Of a DNA stretch of 45,666 bases, positions 1 to 9,644 are shown one piece after another. Made by a program: the position numbers and the translations under genes. Each line of letters opens with the position of its first letter. Positions within the stretch are counted from its first letter, which is position 1. The notes under the pieces were generated by a model. It searched no databases. It was not told where the DNA came from and saw nothing but the letters and a program-made list of their open reading frames with translations. Source of the stretch: BS150m-G50 sp964517435 (lineage in GTDB: Bacteria > CAIWAD01 > BS150m-G50); contig CAZFEC010000023.1 of the NCBI GenBank assembly GCA_964517435.1, positions 1 through 45,666 on the forward strand, read 5' to 3'.

Positions 1-114
1 CGGGACTAATGTAGCCGGTTACTTGTTAACCGTGGTTTGCATTTCTACATAGCAGATGCTTAACTTGAATAGCGAAAAGCCAGCCGTTTTCAACCGCGTT
101 AAAGTTACTTATAA
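1..114. other. Upstream non-coding stretch with small hairpin
   Basis: Nothing coding is seen before the first gene. A 6-bp stem CGGTTA/TAACCG with a short loop lies near positions 16-32. A weak TTTTCA (87-92), 17 nt, TATAAG (110-115) promoter-like pair overlaps the GTG start of the first gene. If that pair were real, the next gene would have to start further downstream, for example at the ATG at 151. Confidence 0.3.
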
Positions 115-774
115 GTGAGGGATGAGCCCTTGTTCGAACCGATCCGGCGGATGATAGCCTGTGGAAGCCGGCTTCGTGCCGGCAGACTGCTGGTGGCGAC
201 CCAGGGTAATATCTCCCTGCGCCTGCCGGGCGGAAACTTCCTGATCACCGCCAGCGGCGTCGACAAGGGTGAGCTGACACCGGCGGACATCCTGCGGATT
301 TCTTCCAATGGAAGACGGATCGCTCCCGACGGAAGCACGTTGACCAGCAAAGGCGTTCCCTCTTCCGAAACCGCGTTGCACCTGGCCGCCTATCGCCGCT
401 GGCCGGAAACCGGAGCGGTGATTCACGCGCACCCGCCGGCTGCATCCGCTTTCGCGCTGGCACGACGGCCGCTGCCACGGGGGGTGACGGCGGAAGCTGA
501 AGCGGAATTGGGCGAGGTCCAGCTGTTGCCCTGGGCTCCGCCCGGATCGGACGCGCTGGCCGCCACGCTGTGGGAAGCTCCCGCCGACGGTTGCGCCTTT
601 CTGCTGTCCAATCACGGGACGCTGACCCTGGGCGCGCACCTGGAACAGGCCTGCCGCCGGATGGAGCTCCTGGAACACTACGCCGCCACCCTCCTGCTCG
701 CCGGGCGTCTGGGTGAAGCGGTACCGCTGTCGGCGTCGGAGTTGGCGCTGCTGCGCAAACAGAGCGAGGTTTAG
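115..774 (+). CDS. Class II aldolase/adducin-family protein
   Basis: A 219-residue single-domain protein of the class II aldolase/adducin fold, the family of L-fuculose-phosphate aldolase, ribulose-phosphate epimerase and methylthioribulose-phosphate dehydratase. Visible family signatures are the GN phosphate-loop pair (residues 31-32, TQGNISLR), TASGVDKG (46-52), PSSETALH with the likely catalytic Glu85, the metal-binding pair HAH (104 and 106) and a third histidine in SNHGTL (167). Length is normal for the family. The start chosen is GTG at 115 because it gives a full N-terminal helix before GN; there is no clear Shine-Dalgarno, and ATG at 151 is an alternative. The gene ends directly against the next ATG (TAG then ATG, no gap), so the two are probably co-transcribed. 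Substrate cannot be assigned; neighbours give no sugar pathway. Confidence 0.85.
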   Translation: MRDEPLFEPIRRMIACGSRLRAGRLLVATQGNISLRLPGGNFLITASGVDKGELTPADILRISSNGRRIAPDGSTLTSKGVPSSETALHLAAYRRWPETGAVIHAHPPAASAFALARRPLPRGVTAEAEAELGEVQLLPWAPPGSDALAATLWEAPADGCAFLLSNHGTLTLGAHLEQACRRMELLEHYAATLLLAGRLGEAVPLSASELALLRKQSEV

Positions 775-1446
775 ATGCCAAAAACGATAACACTGTTGCT
801 GGGCGCCCTCCTGCTGTTCGCCTGTGGGGATGGTGGTGTGGAGGGGCCGGAGTTCTATCCCCTGGCGGAAGGACGCACCTGGATCTATCTGGAAGCCCAG
901 GTGGACGACCAGGGTGAACACCTCGCCAAGCACCAGGTGCAGGCGCAACGGGCCGGTCCTACGGTGTCGCTGGCCGGGGAATCCTTCGCCCACAGCTGGG
1001 AGCTGACAGTGTCCTCCAATGATATCGAGGTCAGCCGGCAACGGCTGACGGTGGACGGCGATACGGTCAAAATGTTATCGATCAGGACCGGTAACAGCGG
1101 CCGGCTGATTCACTTCGATCCCTGGTTCCCGGAATGGCTGCCGCTGGACGCGGGCGCGTCGCCCTTCCGGTTCAGTTATCTCACTTCGGTCACCGATTCC
1201 GCCGGACTACCCATGGGCAACCCGGTGCGGATCGACCTTGAGATCTTCCGGCCGCCGTCCGATTCGCTGCCGGTCACGCCGGGTGCGGGACAACAGGTGC
1301 TGGAGTACTACTATCCGGCCAGCGGCAACCGCACCTATATGTATTTCGCGCCGGACAGCGGCAAGGTGCGGGAGGAATCACCCTGGCTGAACCTGCAGGC
1401 GCGTTCCTTCCGCAGCAGCTACCAGTTGAAGCAGTTCATTCCGTAG
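775..1446 (+). CDS. Predicted lipoprotein, function unknown
   Basis: A 223-residue protein with a short N-terminal signal and a lipobox ending at Cys17 (LLFAC), followed by GDGG, so it is probably lipidated and membrane-anchored. The mature part is rich in beta-strand-like stretches (EFYPLAEGRTWIYLEAQ, then repeated V/T-rich strands). The opening FYPLAEGRTWIY resembles the start of many uncharacterised FCB lipoproteins that begin with a 'hydrophobic-PL-GxxWxY' strand. I do not recognise a catalytic motif. It starts immediately after the aldolase stop codon, implying translational linkage, although no functional connection is obvious. The next gene follows after 79 nt. Confidence 0.75.
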   Translation: MPKTITLLLGALLLFACGDGGVEGPEFYPLAEGRTWIYLEAQVDDQGEHLAKHQVQAQRAGPTVSLAGESFAHSWELTVSSNDIEVSRQRLTVDGDTVKMLSIRTGNSGRLIHFDPWFPEWLPLDAGASPFRFSYLTSVTDSAGLPMGNPVRIDLEIFRPPSDSLPVTPGAGQQVLEYYYPASGNRTYMYFAPDSGKVREESPWLNLQARSFRSSYQLKQFIP

Positions 1447-1525
1447 GGCGGCGGGAGAGCGGCGGGTGATCAACCGCCGGGATGAAGGGAAAACGATTCA
1501 CGCGAAGTCATAAAAAGGGGCACAG

Positions 1526-1894
1526 ATGGAAGAGAACACACTGGTCAAACAGCTGTCATTGCCGCTCTATCAGTCGCGCGGCTGGCTGAAATTCCTCGGC
1601 ATTCTCAGCATCCTCTACGGCGTCCTGGTCGGTATCACCATTATCGGGCTGTTGATCTGCTGGTTGCCGATCTGGCAGGGAGTGCTGCTGCTGAAAGCGG
1701 GCAATTCGATTGAAGCGACCCAGATCGCCGGCAACGGCGAGGAGTTCATCCGCTCGCTGACCAACCTGGGAACTTATTTCACGATCATGGGAATCCTGGC
1801 GCTGGTGGGCCTGATCTTCGCCGCCGTGGTTTTCCTGGTGATGGGCGGCACCTTTATGGCTGCCCTGACCGGTTGTCCCTGGACCTGGATGTAG
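1526..1894 (+). CDS. Small integral membrane protein (DUF5362-like)
   Basis: A 122-residue protein with two strongly hydrophobic segments, about residues 22-52 and 83-113, separated by a polar loop rich in Ala/Ile/Glu. The N-terminal SLPLYQSRGWLKFLGILSILYG block matches my recollection of the DUF5362 family of small membrane proteins, which has no known activity. An AAGGGG Shine-Dalgarno lies about 6 nt before the ATG. The C-terminus (TGCPWTWM) is encoded in sequence that is also the 3' end of the convergent PPIase gene, a 41-bp tail-to-tail overlap. The last residues may therefore be an extension past the usual family end. Confidence 0.7.
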   Translation: MEENTLVKQLSLPLYQSRGWLKFLGILSILYGVLVGITIIGLLICWLPIWQGVLLLKAGNSIEATQIAGNGEEFIRSLTNLGTYFTIMGILALVGLIFAAVVFLVMGGTFMAALTGCPWTWM

Positions 1895-3038
1895 TCGCCA
1901 GCAATTCCCAGATTTGAACCTCGGTAGGCGATTCATCTCCGGCCGGAGACTCCGATTCCGGCAGCAGCTGCCGGAGCGCGGCGGCGGCCTGCGTCAGCAG
2001 CAGCTGCCGTTCCAGAGCGGCGCACACCAGCGGTTCGTCGCAGAAACCCGCCGCAACCGCGGTCCGGTAGAGCAGCTCCTCCTCCAGGAGGTGACGCAGA
2101 AAGTCCCGCTTCAAACCTTCGTCGAAATAATCTTCATGGAGCTTGCCGCGGAACGCGTCCTGCAGCAGCTCCTCCAGTTGCCCGGCCGTGATACGGCGCC
2201 GGCCCTCCCGGCCGGCTTCCCCCGGTTCCGCCAGCCTCCAGAGCTGAGGCTGAACCAGGTCCCCTTTCCGCGCGTCCCAGCTTGCCGCCACGGCATCAGC
2301 TGCCGCCATCATGCCGGCGATGAGCACATGGTGGGTTTGAAACAGGTCCGCCAGGTACGCTTCCCGGGACTGCTGCTGCAGCGCACGGCGCAGATGCGCT
2401 TCGATTTCCCCCCGACCGACCTGCGGTGTATCACATACCTCCAGCGAATCCAGTCGCAGTAGATGCCAGCCGAAAGGAGTTGCAACCGGTGGCGACAACT
2501 CGCCCGGCGCCAGCTCCAGCAGTGCCTGTTCGAAGGGGTAGACCGTTTCGGTGAGGTGGGTCGGCGGCAGGGTTCCGCCCCGGGCGACGCTGCCGGGATC
2601 CAGGCTGTGGCGGCGCGCCAGCGAATCGAAGGAGGCACCCGCGGTGAGGGCGCGGTGCAACCAGGCCGCCCGCGCCGAATCCTCCAGCAGGATGTGACGG
2701 AGATACCAGGTGTTCCCGGCCAGGCTTTGATAGCGCTTCCGCAGCGCGCGACCCGGCTTTGTCGGCGGCAGCTGCCGGCTCAGGTAGTAGTTACCGGCCA
2801 GCCAGCGCTGGAAATCGGCGATCCGGGCGGAGTCGGCGGCGGTCAACCAGCGGCTGCCGTATTGCGCCAGTTCCCGCTGCAGTTCCGGGGAAAGCCGTTC
2901 CGCCAGTTCCGGCCAGGGTTCGGTTACCCGCGCGGCGCGGTAGAGTATTAGAGGGTCGTCGGCTGCACCTGGGACGCGCGACTCAATGCCGACGGTACCG
3001 GCACAGCCGGCGAGCAGCAGCAGGATCAGGATTCGCAT
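1854..3038 (-). CDS. Parvulin-type peptidyl-prolyl isomerase lipoprotein
   Basis: A 394-residue exported protein. The N-terminus MRILILLLLAGC carries a lipobox with Cys12, so it is probably a lipoprotein. A parvulin (PpiC/SurA-type) rotamase domain spans roughly residues 110-200: YLRHILLEDS, a helix with AGASFDSLARRHSLDPGS, GGTLPP, and FEQALLELAPGELSPPVATPFGWHLLRLD are classic positions of the fold. The flanking helical N- and C-terminal parts would be the chaperone segments, as in PrsA/SurA proteins. The role inferred is folding of exported or outer-membrane proteins, which fits the many secreted proteins nearby. It converges with the membrane-protein gene (41-bp overlap of 3' ends). Confidence 0.85.
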   Translation of the reverse strand: MRILILLLLAGCAGTVGIESRVPGAADDPLILYRAARVTEPWPELAERLSPELQRELAQYGSRWLTAADSARIADFQRWLAGNYYLSRQLPPTKPGRALRKRYQSLAGNTWYLRHILLEDSARAAWLHRALTAGASFDSLARRHSLDPGSVARGGTLPPTHLTETVYPFEQALLELAPGELSPPVATPFGWHLLRLDSLEVCDTPQVGRGEIEAHLRRALQQQSREAYLADLFQTHHVLIAGMMAAADAVAASWDARKGDLVQPQLWRLAEPGEAGREGRRRITAGQLEELLQDAFRGKLHEDYFDEGLKRDFLRHLLEEELLYRTAVAAGFCDEPLVCAALERQLLLTQAAAALRQLLPESESPAGDESPTEVQIWELLATTSRSRDNRSGQP

Positions 3039-3171
3039 TGAGGTCTCGTAGCTAATCTCAGATTGCCGGTACGGACTTTGACGATAGGGAGCAATTTACA
3101 CCAAAGGGGGGCACTTCCAATATTCTTATCGCGTGAATCGCTGCGGGATAGCGGTGGAGAATCCTCAAACC

Positions 3172-5586
3172 TCACCGTACCAACATCATTTTCCTAGATG
3201 CGATATCATCGCCCGACCTTAAACGGTATACGTAGATGCCGCTGGGGAACCTGGTGCCTTCAAACGTCACCCGATGCATACCCGCCGCATACACACCCTC
3301 CGCTAAAACCGCCACCCGTTGTCCCAGAATGTTGTAGACACTCAACTGGATCTGCTGTGGGGAAGGCAGTGTGAACTCGATCGTGGTAGTCGGGTTGAAG
3401 GGATTGGGGTAGTTCTGGGATAACTGGATCCTTTGCGGAATAACCGGTGTGTGATCCTGATCGGCTATTCCTTCAAACTCCTGCACCATCGCCCAAGGAC
3501 CGCCGGTGAAACCGATGTCATTGCGCAGAGTGCCCTGCGCCGGCCACAACGGGAAGCCGTGATCGATAGGGTCTTCAGGATCGTTGTAGATCGGGTTGGG
3601 ATTTCCGGCATCAATACAGGGGGAAACGGAATCGAGATAGGGTACGCCAAGTTCTGTGTGGAACTGCGGATCATTTCCTACGATGTTGTTTTCCCCTTCA
3701 ACTTCTTCCTGGATGTAGGAGTATTCAGCGTAGACGGGATTACCGTCACCATCCGGGTCAGGTCGTCTCAAGTATTCGTAGGTGTTTCCGGCAATAAGGC
3801 AGTTGTGGAACTCCGGCAGTACTGTATTTTGCCCACCGGGAGTAATGAGAAACGGTAGGTTGCAACCGGTTATGGTAGAGTTTCGTATAAAAGCGCTTTC
3901 AGTAGCAACGATGAAAAGCGCGCCGTGATAGCACCAGTCGTAGGGATAGGTGAAGTAGTTTTCCTGTTCGATTACTCCTGAGATCAGCACGTTTTCCAGA
4001 AGGACGTTGTCTGCACTATAGATCTCGATCCCGCGACGGGGCGTATCGATGATCTGCACATTGCGCATACTTACATCATTGATATGCTGGATATTAATAG
4101 CCCCGTCATCGTTATTCCGGATCAGCACATCTTCAAAAGTCAGATGAACGCCGTATCCCTGATAGCAGCCATCCCCGAAGATAATCGAACCGACACCATG
4201 GCTGCCGCCGAAGTTATAGGGTCTGTCTGGAGCAATGTTTGGCTGCCGGTTGTTCTCAAAAAGGCAGTGACGCAGGATCGTGCCGCGGTTTTCGACATTA
4301 TCGATATGGAGCACTCTGCCCTGGGTCCCTCCGTTGACATTGGGATTGCTGTAGTCGTCAGGGTCGTCGTGATAGTTACCGATGAAACGGCAGTTTTCCA
4401 GTACTGAAGGGGTCTCTTCACTTATCGAGCTGTGATAGAGAACCGATCTGCCGCCGGCGCTGCTGTTGGGGTCATCCGGGTCATTGTGCAGGTAAAGAGT
4501 ATCATTGAGAAAAAGTCCGTCATTGATAGAGCAATGCAGTGTAATAATGTTACCCAATAAGCCAGGTTCGTAGCCGAGAACCCCACCCGCGTTTTCCTGA
4601 ACCACCAGGTGGTTGACCTGACCATGGTCTTCAGGGACAAAACCGGCACAGACCGTGTTTATCCCACCTCGGTTCCGCAGGAAGAAAAGGCTATCCGCAT
4701 AGATGGTATCCGCTCGAACGTATATGTATCTAAAGGGAGAATTGTCTCTTACATGGAGGTTCCTGATAACAACTGTGCCACCTTCAGACAATGCATTGAG
4801 CTCAAGCATTGACGGTCGAGTGGAGTTATCAGAAAGAATGATGTTCTCCAGCTGCATATAGTAGAGAGTATTGAGGACGATTACTCCGACCATATTGTTT
4901 ACATAGTTCTCCAGTACAAGACCGTCTACATAGACCGAATCGGCACCATTATGGAGTAGTCTCTTATTCTCTCCAACACCTCGTCCATGCAGTCTGTCAA
5001 TTATCATGTACCCGTAGTTGTACCCATATATCACCCAGAGACCTGGATCATTCGGGTTATTGTTAAATACCTGCAGGTTGCGCAGAGTTAGGTTTCCCTG
5101 ATTTCCTCCGCTCCCCTGACTTAAGACTGCTCCATAGGTGGGTGATCTGTTCTCGGTAAAAACGCAGTTCTCCAGCACCAGATTTACGCTGTCTCTTGCG
5201 TGGATTGCTCCGCCACCGTAGAGCCAGGGGAATTCGCCATACCATCCCTGGCCGCGTTTCACCGTGAAACCGTTCAATGAGAATACACGCCCATTGCCTG
5301 TAGGGAGAACATTAACGATTGTCCCCTGGTACTCGCCATCCAGAATGGTCCCGTTGATATCGGTCGTATCCTGGCTGAAGATGTAGTTGGAAGCCAGCGT
5401 CAGTTCGGTTGCCGGCACAAGTATCAGCTCGGTATAAGTACCAGGTGCAACAAGAACTGTATCGTCCCAGGCACAGCTGTCCAGGGCGGTCTGGATCAAT
5501 GGAAACTCGGAGGGGACGTGGTGGATCTCACCGTTACCCGGCAGAACGGCGATCATAATGAATATCGGAATGCAGATTCTCTTCAT
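3172..5586 (-). CDS. Secreted parallel beta-helix protein with C-terminal sorting domain
   Basis: An 804-residue protein with an N-terminal signal peptide (MKRICIPIFIMIAVLPGNGE), then SEFPLIQTALDSCAWDDTVLVAPGTYTE, the typical start of pectate-lyase-like beta-helix proteins. The body is built of short parallel beta-helix turns (repeats such as LENCVFTENRS, LRHCLFENNRQ, MRNVQIID). Residues about 714-804 form a FlgD-Ig/type IX-like sorting tail: NYPNPFNPTTTIEF, VYNILGQRVAVL, FPSGIYVYRLRSGD and a basic end, KMMLVR. No catalytic residues of polysaccharide lyases are evident, so an adhesive or structural surface role is as likely as an enzymatic one. The DNA is noticeably AT-richer than the housekeeping genes. 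The downstream neighbour on the same strand is a larger protein of the same architecture, 54 nt upstream. Confidence 0.85.
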   Translation of the reverse strand: MKRICIPIFIMIAVLPGNGEIHHVPSEFPLIQTALDSCAWDDTVLVAPGTYTELILVPATELTLASNYIFSQDTTDINGTILDGEYQGTIVNVLPTGNGRVFSLNGFTVKRGQGWYGEFPWLYGGGAIHARDSVNLVLENCVFTENRSPTYGAVLSQGSGGNQGNLTLRNLQVFNNNPNDPGLWVIYGYNYGYMIIDRLHGRGVGENKRLLHNGADSVYVDGLVLENYVNNMVGVIVLNTLYYMQLENIILSDNSTRPSMLELNALSEGGTVVIRNLHVRDNSPFRYIYVRADTIYADSLFFLRNRGGINTVCAGFVPEDHGQVNHLVVQENAGGVLGYEPGLLGNIITLHCSINDGLFLNDTLYLHNDPDDPNSSAGGRSVLYHSSISEETPSVLENCRFIGNYHDDPDDYSNPNVNGGTQGRVLHIDNVENRGTILRHCLFENNRQPNIAPDRPYNFGGSHGVGSIIFGDGCYQGYGVHLTFEDVLIRNNDDGAINIQHINDVSMRNVQIIDTPRRGIEIYSADNVLLENVLISGVIEQENYFTYPYDWCYHGALFIVATESAFIRNSTITGCNLPFLITPGGQNTVLPEFHNCLIAGNTYEYLRRPDPDGDGNPVYAEYSYIQEEVEGENNIVGNDPQFHTELGVPYLDSVSPCIDAGNPNPIYNDPEDPIDHGFPLWPAQGTLRNDIGFTGGPWAMVQEFEGIADQDHTPVIPQRIQLSQNYPNPFNPTTTIEFTLPSPQQIQLSVYNILGQRVAVLAEGVYAAGMHRVTFEGTRFPSGIYVYRLRSGDDIASRKMMLVR

Positions 5587-5640
5587 GTGTGTTCAGGACA
5601 GGGGCAGACGTTAGCCCTGCCCCTGTCAATGCTATTCAGG

Positions 5641-8600
5641 CTATTTCACGAACAGTACTTTCTCCACCTGGCGGAAAGAGGGTGTTTGGATGCTGATGAA
5701 ATAGATCCCGGCCGCCAGATCATCCGGCTGGAAAACAGCCTGATGTAATCCAGCGTCCAGATGCTCATCCAGCAGGATAGTCACCAGCTGTCCCCGCAGG
5801 TTGTAGATCTGAATTTTGACAGCGGTCGCCCGGCCCAGACGGTAGTTGATTCTGGTACTGGGATTGAACGGATTGGGATAGCAACCAAGCAGTTCTACCT
5901 TCTGTGGTCTCTGTGACCGGTGCCGCCTGATGCCTCGATTCTCCTCTCCGCGCAATTGTGGCCTGCTGTAGTGCAGTACATCCTCCACTCTTTCGATGTA
6001 ATAGATCGCTGACGCAATCCGTTGCTCGGCTGTGGGAGCGCTGTACAGGCCTCCGGGAGGCGGATAGGTCTGGATCTCCAGCAATGCCAGATCAAGGCAT
6101 TTTATACTGGTAGATGTAGTCGCAGCATCGCGCAGTGCGGTCAGTTCGCTCGCGGCATAACCGGGATCGATATGCATGGCATGGATGCACCAGGCAGCGC
6201 TCCGTTCCAGTGTGGCCAGCTCCGGAGCCACGATGGCAGTGCTGTCGGCCAGCGTCAGCAGGGCAGACTGAAGCGTCTCACAGTTGTTGACACCGTAATC
6301 TGTATCCAGAGCGATTGCTTTTACTCTTAGAACTGATTCATTGGTGTAAGTACTTTCCGGGAAATCGGCCAGTACAGCTGAATAACTGGTTACCGCGTTT
6401 CCGAAATCGCCTCCCTGTTCGGCTGCCAGACCTGATTCAAACAGTGCCTGTCCACCACCACCGGGGAAGGGATCACAGCCTGTAAAACCCCAATCGCAGG
6501 CAGGGAGACTATTCAAATCGCCATCCACCCAGATTGGAACCAGTTCATTGAGCAGTATTAGTCCCTCATCCATAGGCGTGTTGCAGTCGATTTCCCTCCC
6601 CCAGAAATTATGGGTCCAGTCATTGTAGATATGCGATATAGGCGGGTTGGGATCCTCGACGAATTTAGCCCATTGTGGTGGATTTGCCTGCTGCTGCCTG
6701 AAATCGTTGTAGCCGCAATAGAGGTTCAACTCACCTCTATCCATATAAATCAGCGGATCAGGTGTATTGCCATACAGGACATTGCGGGCATCGTATTTCA
6801 TATGGAGGGTGGCGTTATGCTGATTGATTATGGTCACTGGAAAAGCTTGGTCGTTCAGAAGGCTACCAAATTCGTTGTTGACAAGAACGACCGGTGCTTT
6901 TTCTACCAGCAAAGGAGTAACTGATTCTCCGCTCAACGGATCGGCCAGGAAATCGTTATTCTGCAGCAGTATACCGGATTGTGATTTCGAACCAAAGATC
7001 TGCAGCGACCAGCCTTCATAATCGGCAGTGGTAGGCGGCCTGAAGGTACAACCCACTACATGTATATCGCTGTTGAAGCAGGAAACCCTGGCCAGAGCAT
7101 CTACATACGGCTCAGCTGCAGAAGCGAAATCGAAATCGGTCAATGATCCGCTGCATTTCGTAAAAGAAATCCAGCCGGCAAAATACTGCTGCAGTTGAAC
7201 TTCAGGTGATGCGACTTCCACTTCACAGTTGCTGAAAGCCAGACCTGTGTTTGAGTTGTAGTTGAAGAGTACGCCCGCAAGCGTCACCGAAGGTGTGCTC
7301 TGCCCTGAAATAGTACCGTCAAAGAAGATCATGTTGGCGGTGCCTGGATCTTCTTCATTCAGTTTGCCCACGATCGCGGTACGCCGGCCGTCCAGCGAAC
7401 CTACAGTTATAGAAGGGGGTTGAGCGCCCCCGGCGGCGTACAATTCCAGCTTAGCTCCTTCGGCCACCTTGATTATCGTTCCCTCCGGAATCACAAGCTC
7501 ATTAGCGGCAAGGAGAACACTGCCCTCGTCAATATAATACCAGCCGACATCGAGACTCGAATACTGAGGTTGATCCAGCTTAACCTCGCTATACTTTGTC
7601 TTCCAACCTATGTCGCAGATGGTCAGGTCATACTCCAGATTCAAACTTACGTCACCAGCGTCAAGACACGGACTATTCCACATGACGTTGTAGTCAAAAA
7701 CCCCAGTGGGTGTAAATCTTTGGATGAATTGTGGATCGCTGGTGATATTTCCTAGAATACCCTCGAAGCCAGCGATATTGCCGCCCCAATCATACTGGTT
7801 TCCAAAGAAATCACAGTGATGCACTGAGATCGTAGGGGTATAGTTGTTATACAAGACTTCACAGGAATACCCCAGTCCATAGGCAATAACAGTACTACTG
7901 ATACTGAATTCGAGATTCTGATTGAAGCTGTTGTTAATCAGAACTTCATACCCGTCTCCTGCTGGGGCGGAATGGCAGTCGGCTATTGTGCAAGAGATAA
8001 TCTCCAAGCCTTCATCGTACGAGTAAATAGCAGCTCCTTCATAAGCGCTGCAGTCAGTGAAAAGGCAATTGCTTATTAGGGTTGGATCCGGCCGACCGGC
8101 GATATAAGCTCTGTCGAAATAAATGGCTCCTCCCCATCCAGGTCCGTTTTGATCGCAGGTAGTTCCATTACTTACAAACTGACATTCTGAAATCTCCAAT
8201 ACTGGATCACCGCTGAGAAACAAAAACATAGCGCCTCCCATCAGGGAGGAAGCGTTTCCGGAAAAGACACAGTTGCTGACAGTGTTTTGCTCAATCCCCA
8301 CAGGTAAATACAAATCACAATAGATAGCGCCCCCTGATTCAGTTTGGCACCACTCCCCGCCTATCTCTTCACACCCATTATCCTCAAAGAGAGTTCCAAA
8401 GATATCCAAGGCGAGAATTTCAATACCTATCGCGCCTCCATAACCTTCAAAAAGGGTTACTTGGCGATTATCTATGAAGTTACTGCTGAAAACACAGTCA
8501 CGCACTTTCAGTTGACCGCCATCCACGAAATCATTTCGTCCACCATGTATCGCACCTCCCCAGCTGACACCAATCACGATATCTGAAGCAATGGTGTAGT

Positions 8601-9372
8601 TCCCAGTGAAACAGCACTCCTCAAAGTCCATCAAATCACAGATTCCACTAATTGCGCCGCCGTTTTGAATCGATGAATTGGAATCGAAGGTGGTTTCATC
8701 CAGATCCAGCACTACCCCATCACCCGAAGAAGTTTTGGTGGCTGAGATAGCTCCTCCCGAATATGGATAATTGAGTATTGGAGATTCACCGACCTGGTTC
8801 ATGTAGAAATCTGAGCCGATGTCTACATAGGGAGAGTTCTCAAGGCAGATCGCGCCACCGTTCTTATTAGCGGAGTTTTCATTGAACTCGCAATCGTGAC
8901 TATACAATAGTGAACTGATGAGATATACCCCACCACCCATCGACGCTTCACAATGTGCGATTACACAGTTTTCTAGATTTAGCATTGAGTTAACGCCGAT
9001 AATACCACCACCATTTAGATTCAGCGGGGCTCTCCCATTTTCTAAAGTAACTCCTGAAATTGTGGTTAGCTCGTTAAGATTGTTTGCCAGAAAGACTCTT
9101 CCGAATCCAGAGGCGTTGGTTGCATCAATAACAACGTCTTGAGGATTACCAGTCTCGCTGGAAATCGCTATTCCACCCACAAGCACAAGGTTATGTTCAT
9201 AATAAGACGTTTCGTCCGCAGCAATGATAATTTCGTCGCCCGGTCGCGCGATGTCCAAAGCTGCTGCAATGGTTGGTTGGTCTTGAGGAACACGTATGGT
9301 GTCACCTATGGCCTGATTGCATCCCAGCACAAGAGCCAGTAGTAGCGCTATGTTCAATGTTGCAAGTCGCAT
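5641..9372 (-). CDS. Large secreted beta-helix protein with helical insert and sorting domain
   Basis: A 1243-residue exported protein. The signal peptide ends around residue 23; it contains LVLGC, so lipidation cannot be excluded. DTIRVPQDQPTIAAALDIARPGDEIII begins the beta-helix, whose turns repeat as CxFSxNxxxxxGGAI blocks up to about residue 580. A second beta-rich section follows (SVLLAANELVIPEGTIIKVAEGAKLEL, a right-handed-helix start). Residues about 985-1115 are a helical TPR-like segment (GLAAEQGGDFGNAVTSYSAVLADFPES). The C-terminal 85 residues are a sorting tail (CYPNPFNPSTRINY, IYNLRGQLVTIL, AAGIYFISI, KVLFVK). A strong GGAGG Shine-Dalgarno precedes the ATG. Cell-surface localisation is inferred; no enzyme motif is recognised. 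Confidence 0.85.
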   Translation of the reverse strand: MRLATLNIALLLALVLGCNQAIGDTIRVPQDQPTIAAALDIARPGDEIIIAADETSYYEHNLVLVGGIAISSETGNPQDVVIDATNASGFGRVFLANNLNELTTISGVTLENGRAPLNLNGGGIIGVNSMLNLENCVIAHCEASMGGGVYLISSLLYSHDCEFNENSANKNGGAICLENSPYVDIGSDFYMNQVGESPILNYPYSGGAISATKTSSGDGVVLDLDETTFDSNSSIQNGGAISGICDLMDFEECCFTGNYTIASDIVIGVSWGGAIHGGRNDFVDGGQLKVRDCVFSSNFIDNRQVTLFEGYGGAIGIEILALDIFGTLFEDNGCEEIGGEWCQTESGGAIYCDLYLPVGIEQNTVSNCVFSGNASSLMGGAMFLFLSGDPVLEISECQFVSNGTTCDQNGPGWGGAIYFDRAYIAGRPDPTLISNCLFTDCSAYEGAAIYSYDEGLEIISCTIADCHSAPAGDGYEVLINNSFNQNLEFSISSTVIAYGLGYSCEVLYNNYTPTISVHHCDFFGNQYDWGGNIAGFEGILGNITSDPQFIQRFTPTGVFDYNVMWNSPCLDAGDVSLNLEYDLTICDIGWKTKYSEVKLDQPQYSSLDVGWYYIDEGSVLLAANELVIPEGTIIKVAEGAKLELYAAGGAQPPSITVGSLDGRRTAIVGKLNEEDPGTANMIFFDGTISGQSTPSVTLAGVLFNYNSNTGLAFSNCEVEVASPEVQLQQYFAGWISFTKCSGSLTDFDFASAAEPYVDALARVSCFNSDIHVVGCTFRPPTTADYEGWSLQIFGSKSQSGILLQNNDFLADPLSGESVTPLLVEKAPVVLVNNEFGSLLNDQAFPVTIINQHNATLHMKYDARNVLYGNTPDPLIYMDRGELNLYCGYNDFRQQQANPPQWAKFVEDPNPPISHIYNDWTHNFWGREIDCNTPMDEGLILLNELVPIWVDGDLNSLPACDWGFTGCDPFPGGGGQALFESGLAAEQGGDFGNAVTSYSAVLADFPESTYTNESVLRVKAIALDTDYGVNNCETLQSALLTLADSTAIVAPELATLERSAAWCIHAMHIDPGYAASELTALRDAATTSTSIKCLDLALLEIQTYPPPGGLYSAPTAEQRIASAIYYIERVEDVLHYSRPQLRGEENRGIRRHRSQRPQKVELLGCYPNPFNPSTRINYRLGRATAVKIQIYNLRGQLVTILLDEHLDAGLHQAVFQPDDLAAGIYFISIQTPSFRQVEKVLFVK

Positions 9373-9644
9373 TTATTTCCTCCCGTTTCGATGACGATTC
9401 CGTATTGTTTCGCTTGAATCAAGAATCGTCCAGCTTAAGGCCTCAGCTTCCAATTCAAGATACATGGCGAGAACCGCTAGGGAGGATGTGCGTTACATTG
9501 GAGTTCACAAACCGAGAACCTGGGGGGGGAGTTATTGGAGTAAACCTGGAATTCATGTCAGCTCCGGTTAAGGCCGGGTGAAACGAATCTCAGGTGAAAT
9601 TACGAATTTCCTCGACTCAAGGCAAGGTTGCGGAATTACTTCCC

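Noticed and set aside
109..1041. Long minus-strand open frame over the aldolase and lipoprotein genes
   Set aside because: It is antisense to two well-supported genes, its protein is Gln/Arg-rich with no family pattern, and no ribosome binding site is seen.
5641..9372. Calling the 1243-residue beta-helix protein a lipoprotein from LVLGC
   Set aside because: The cysteine lies within a normal signal peptide and the protein has a C-terminal sorting tail; the evidence is not decisive, so it is only noted.
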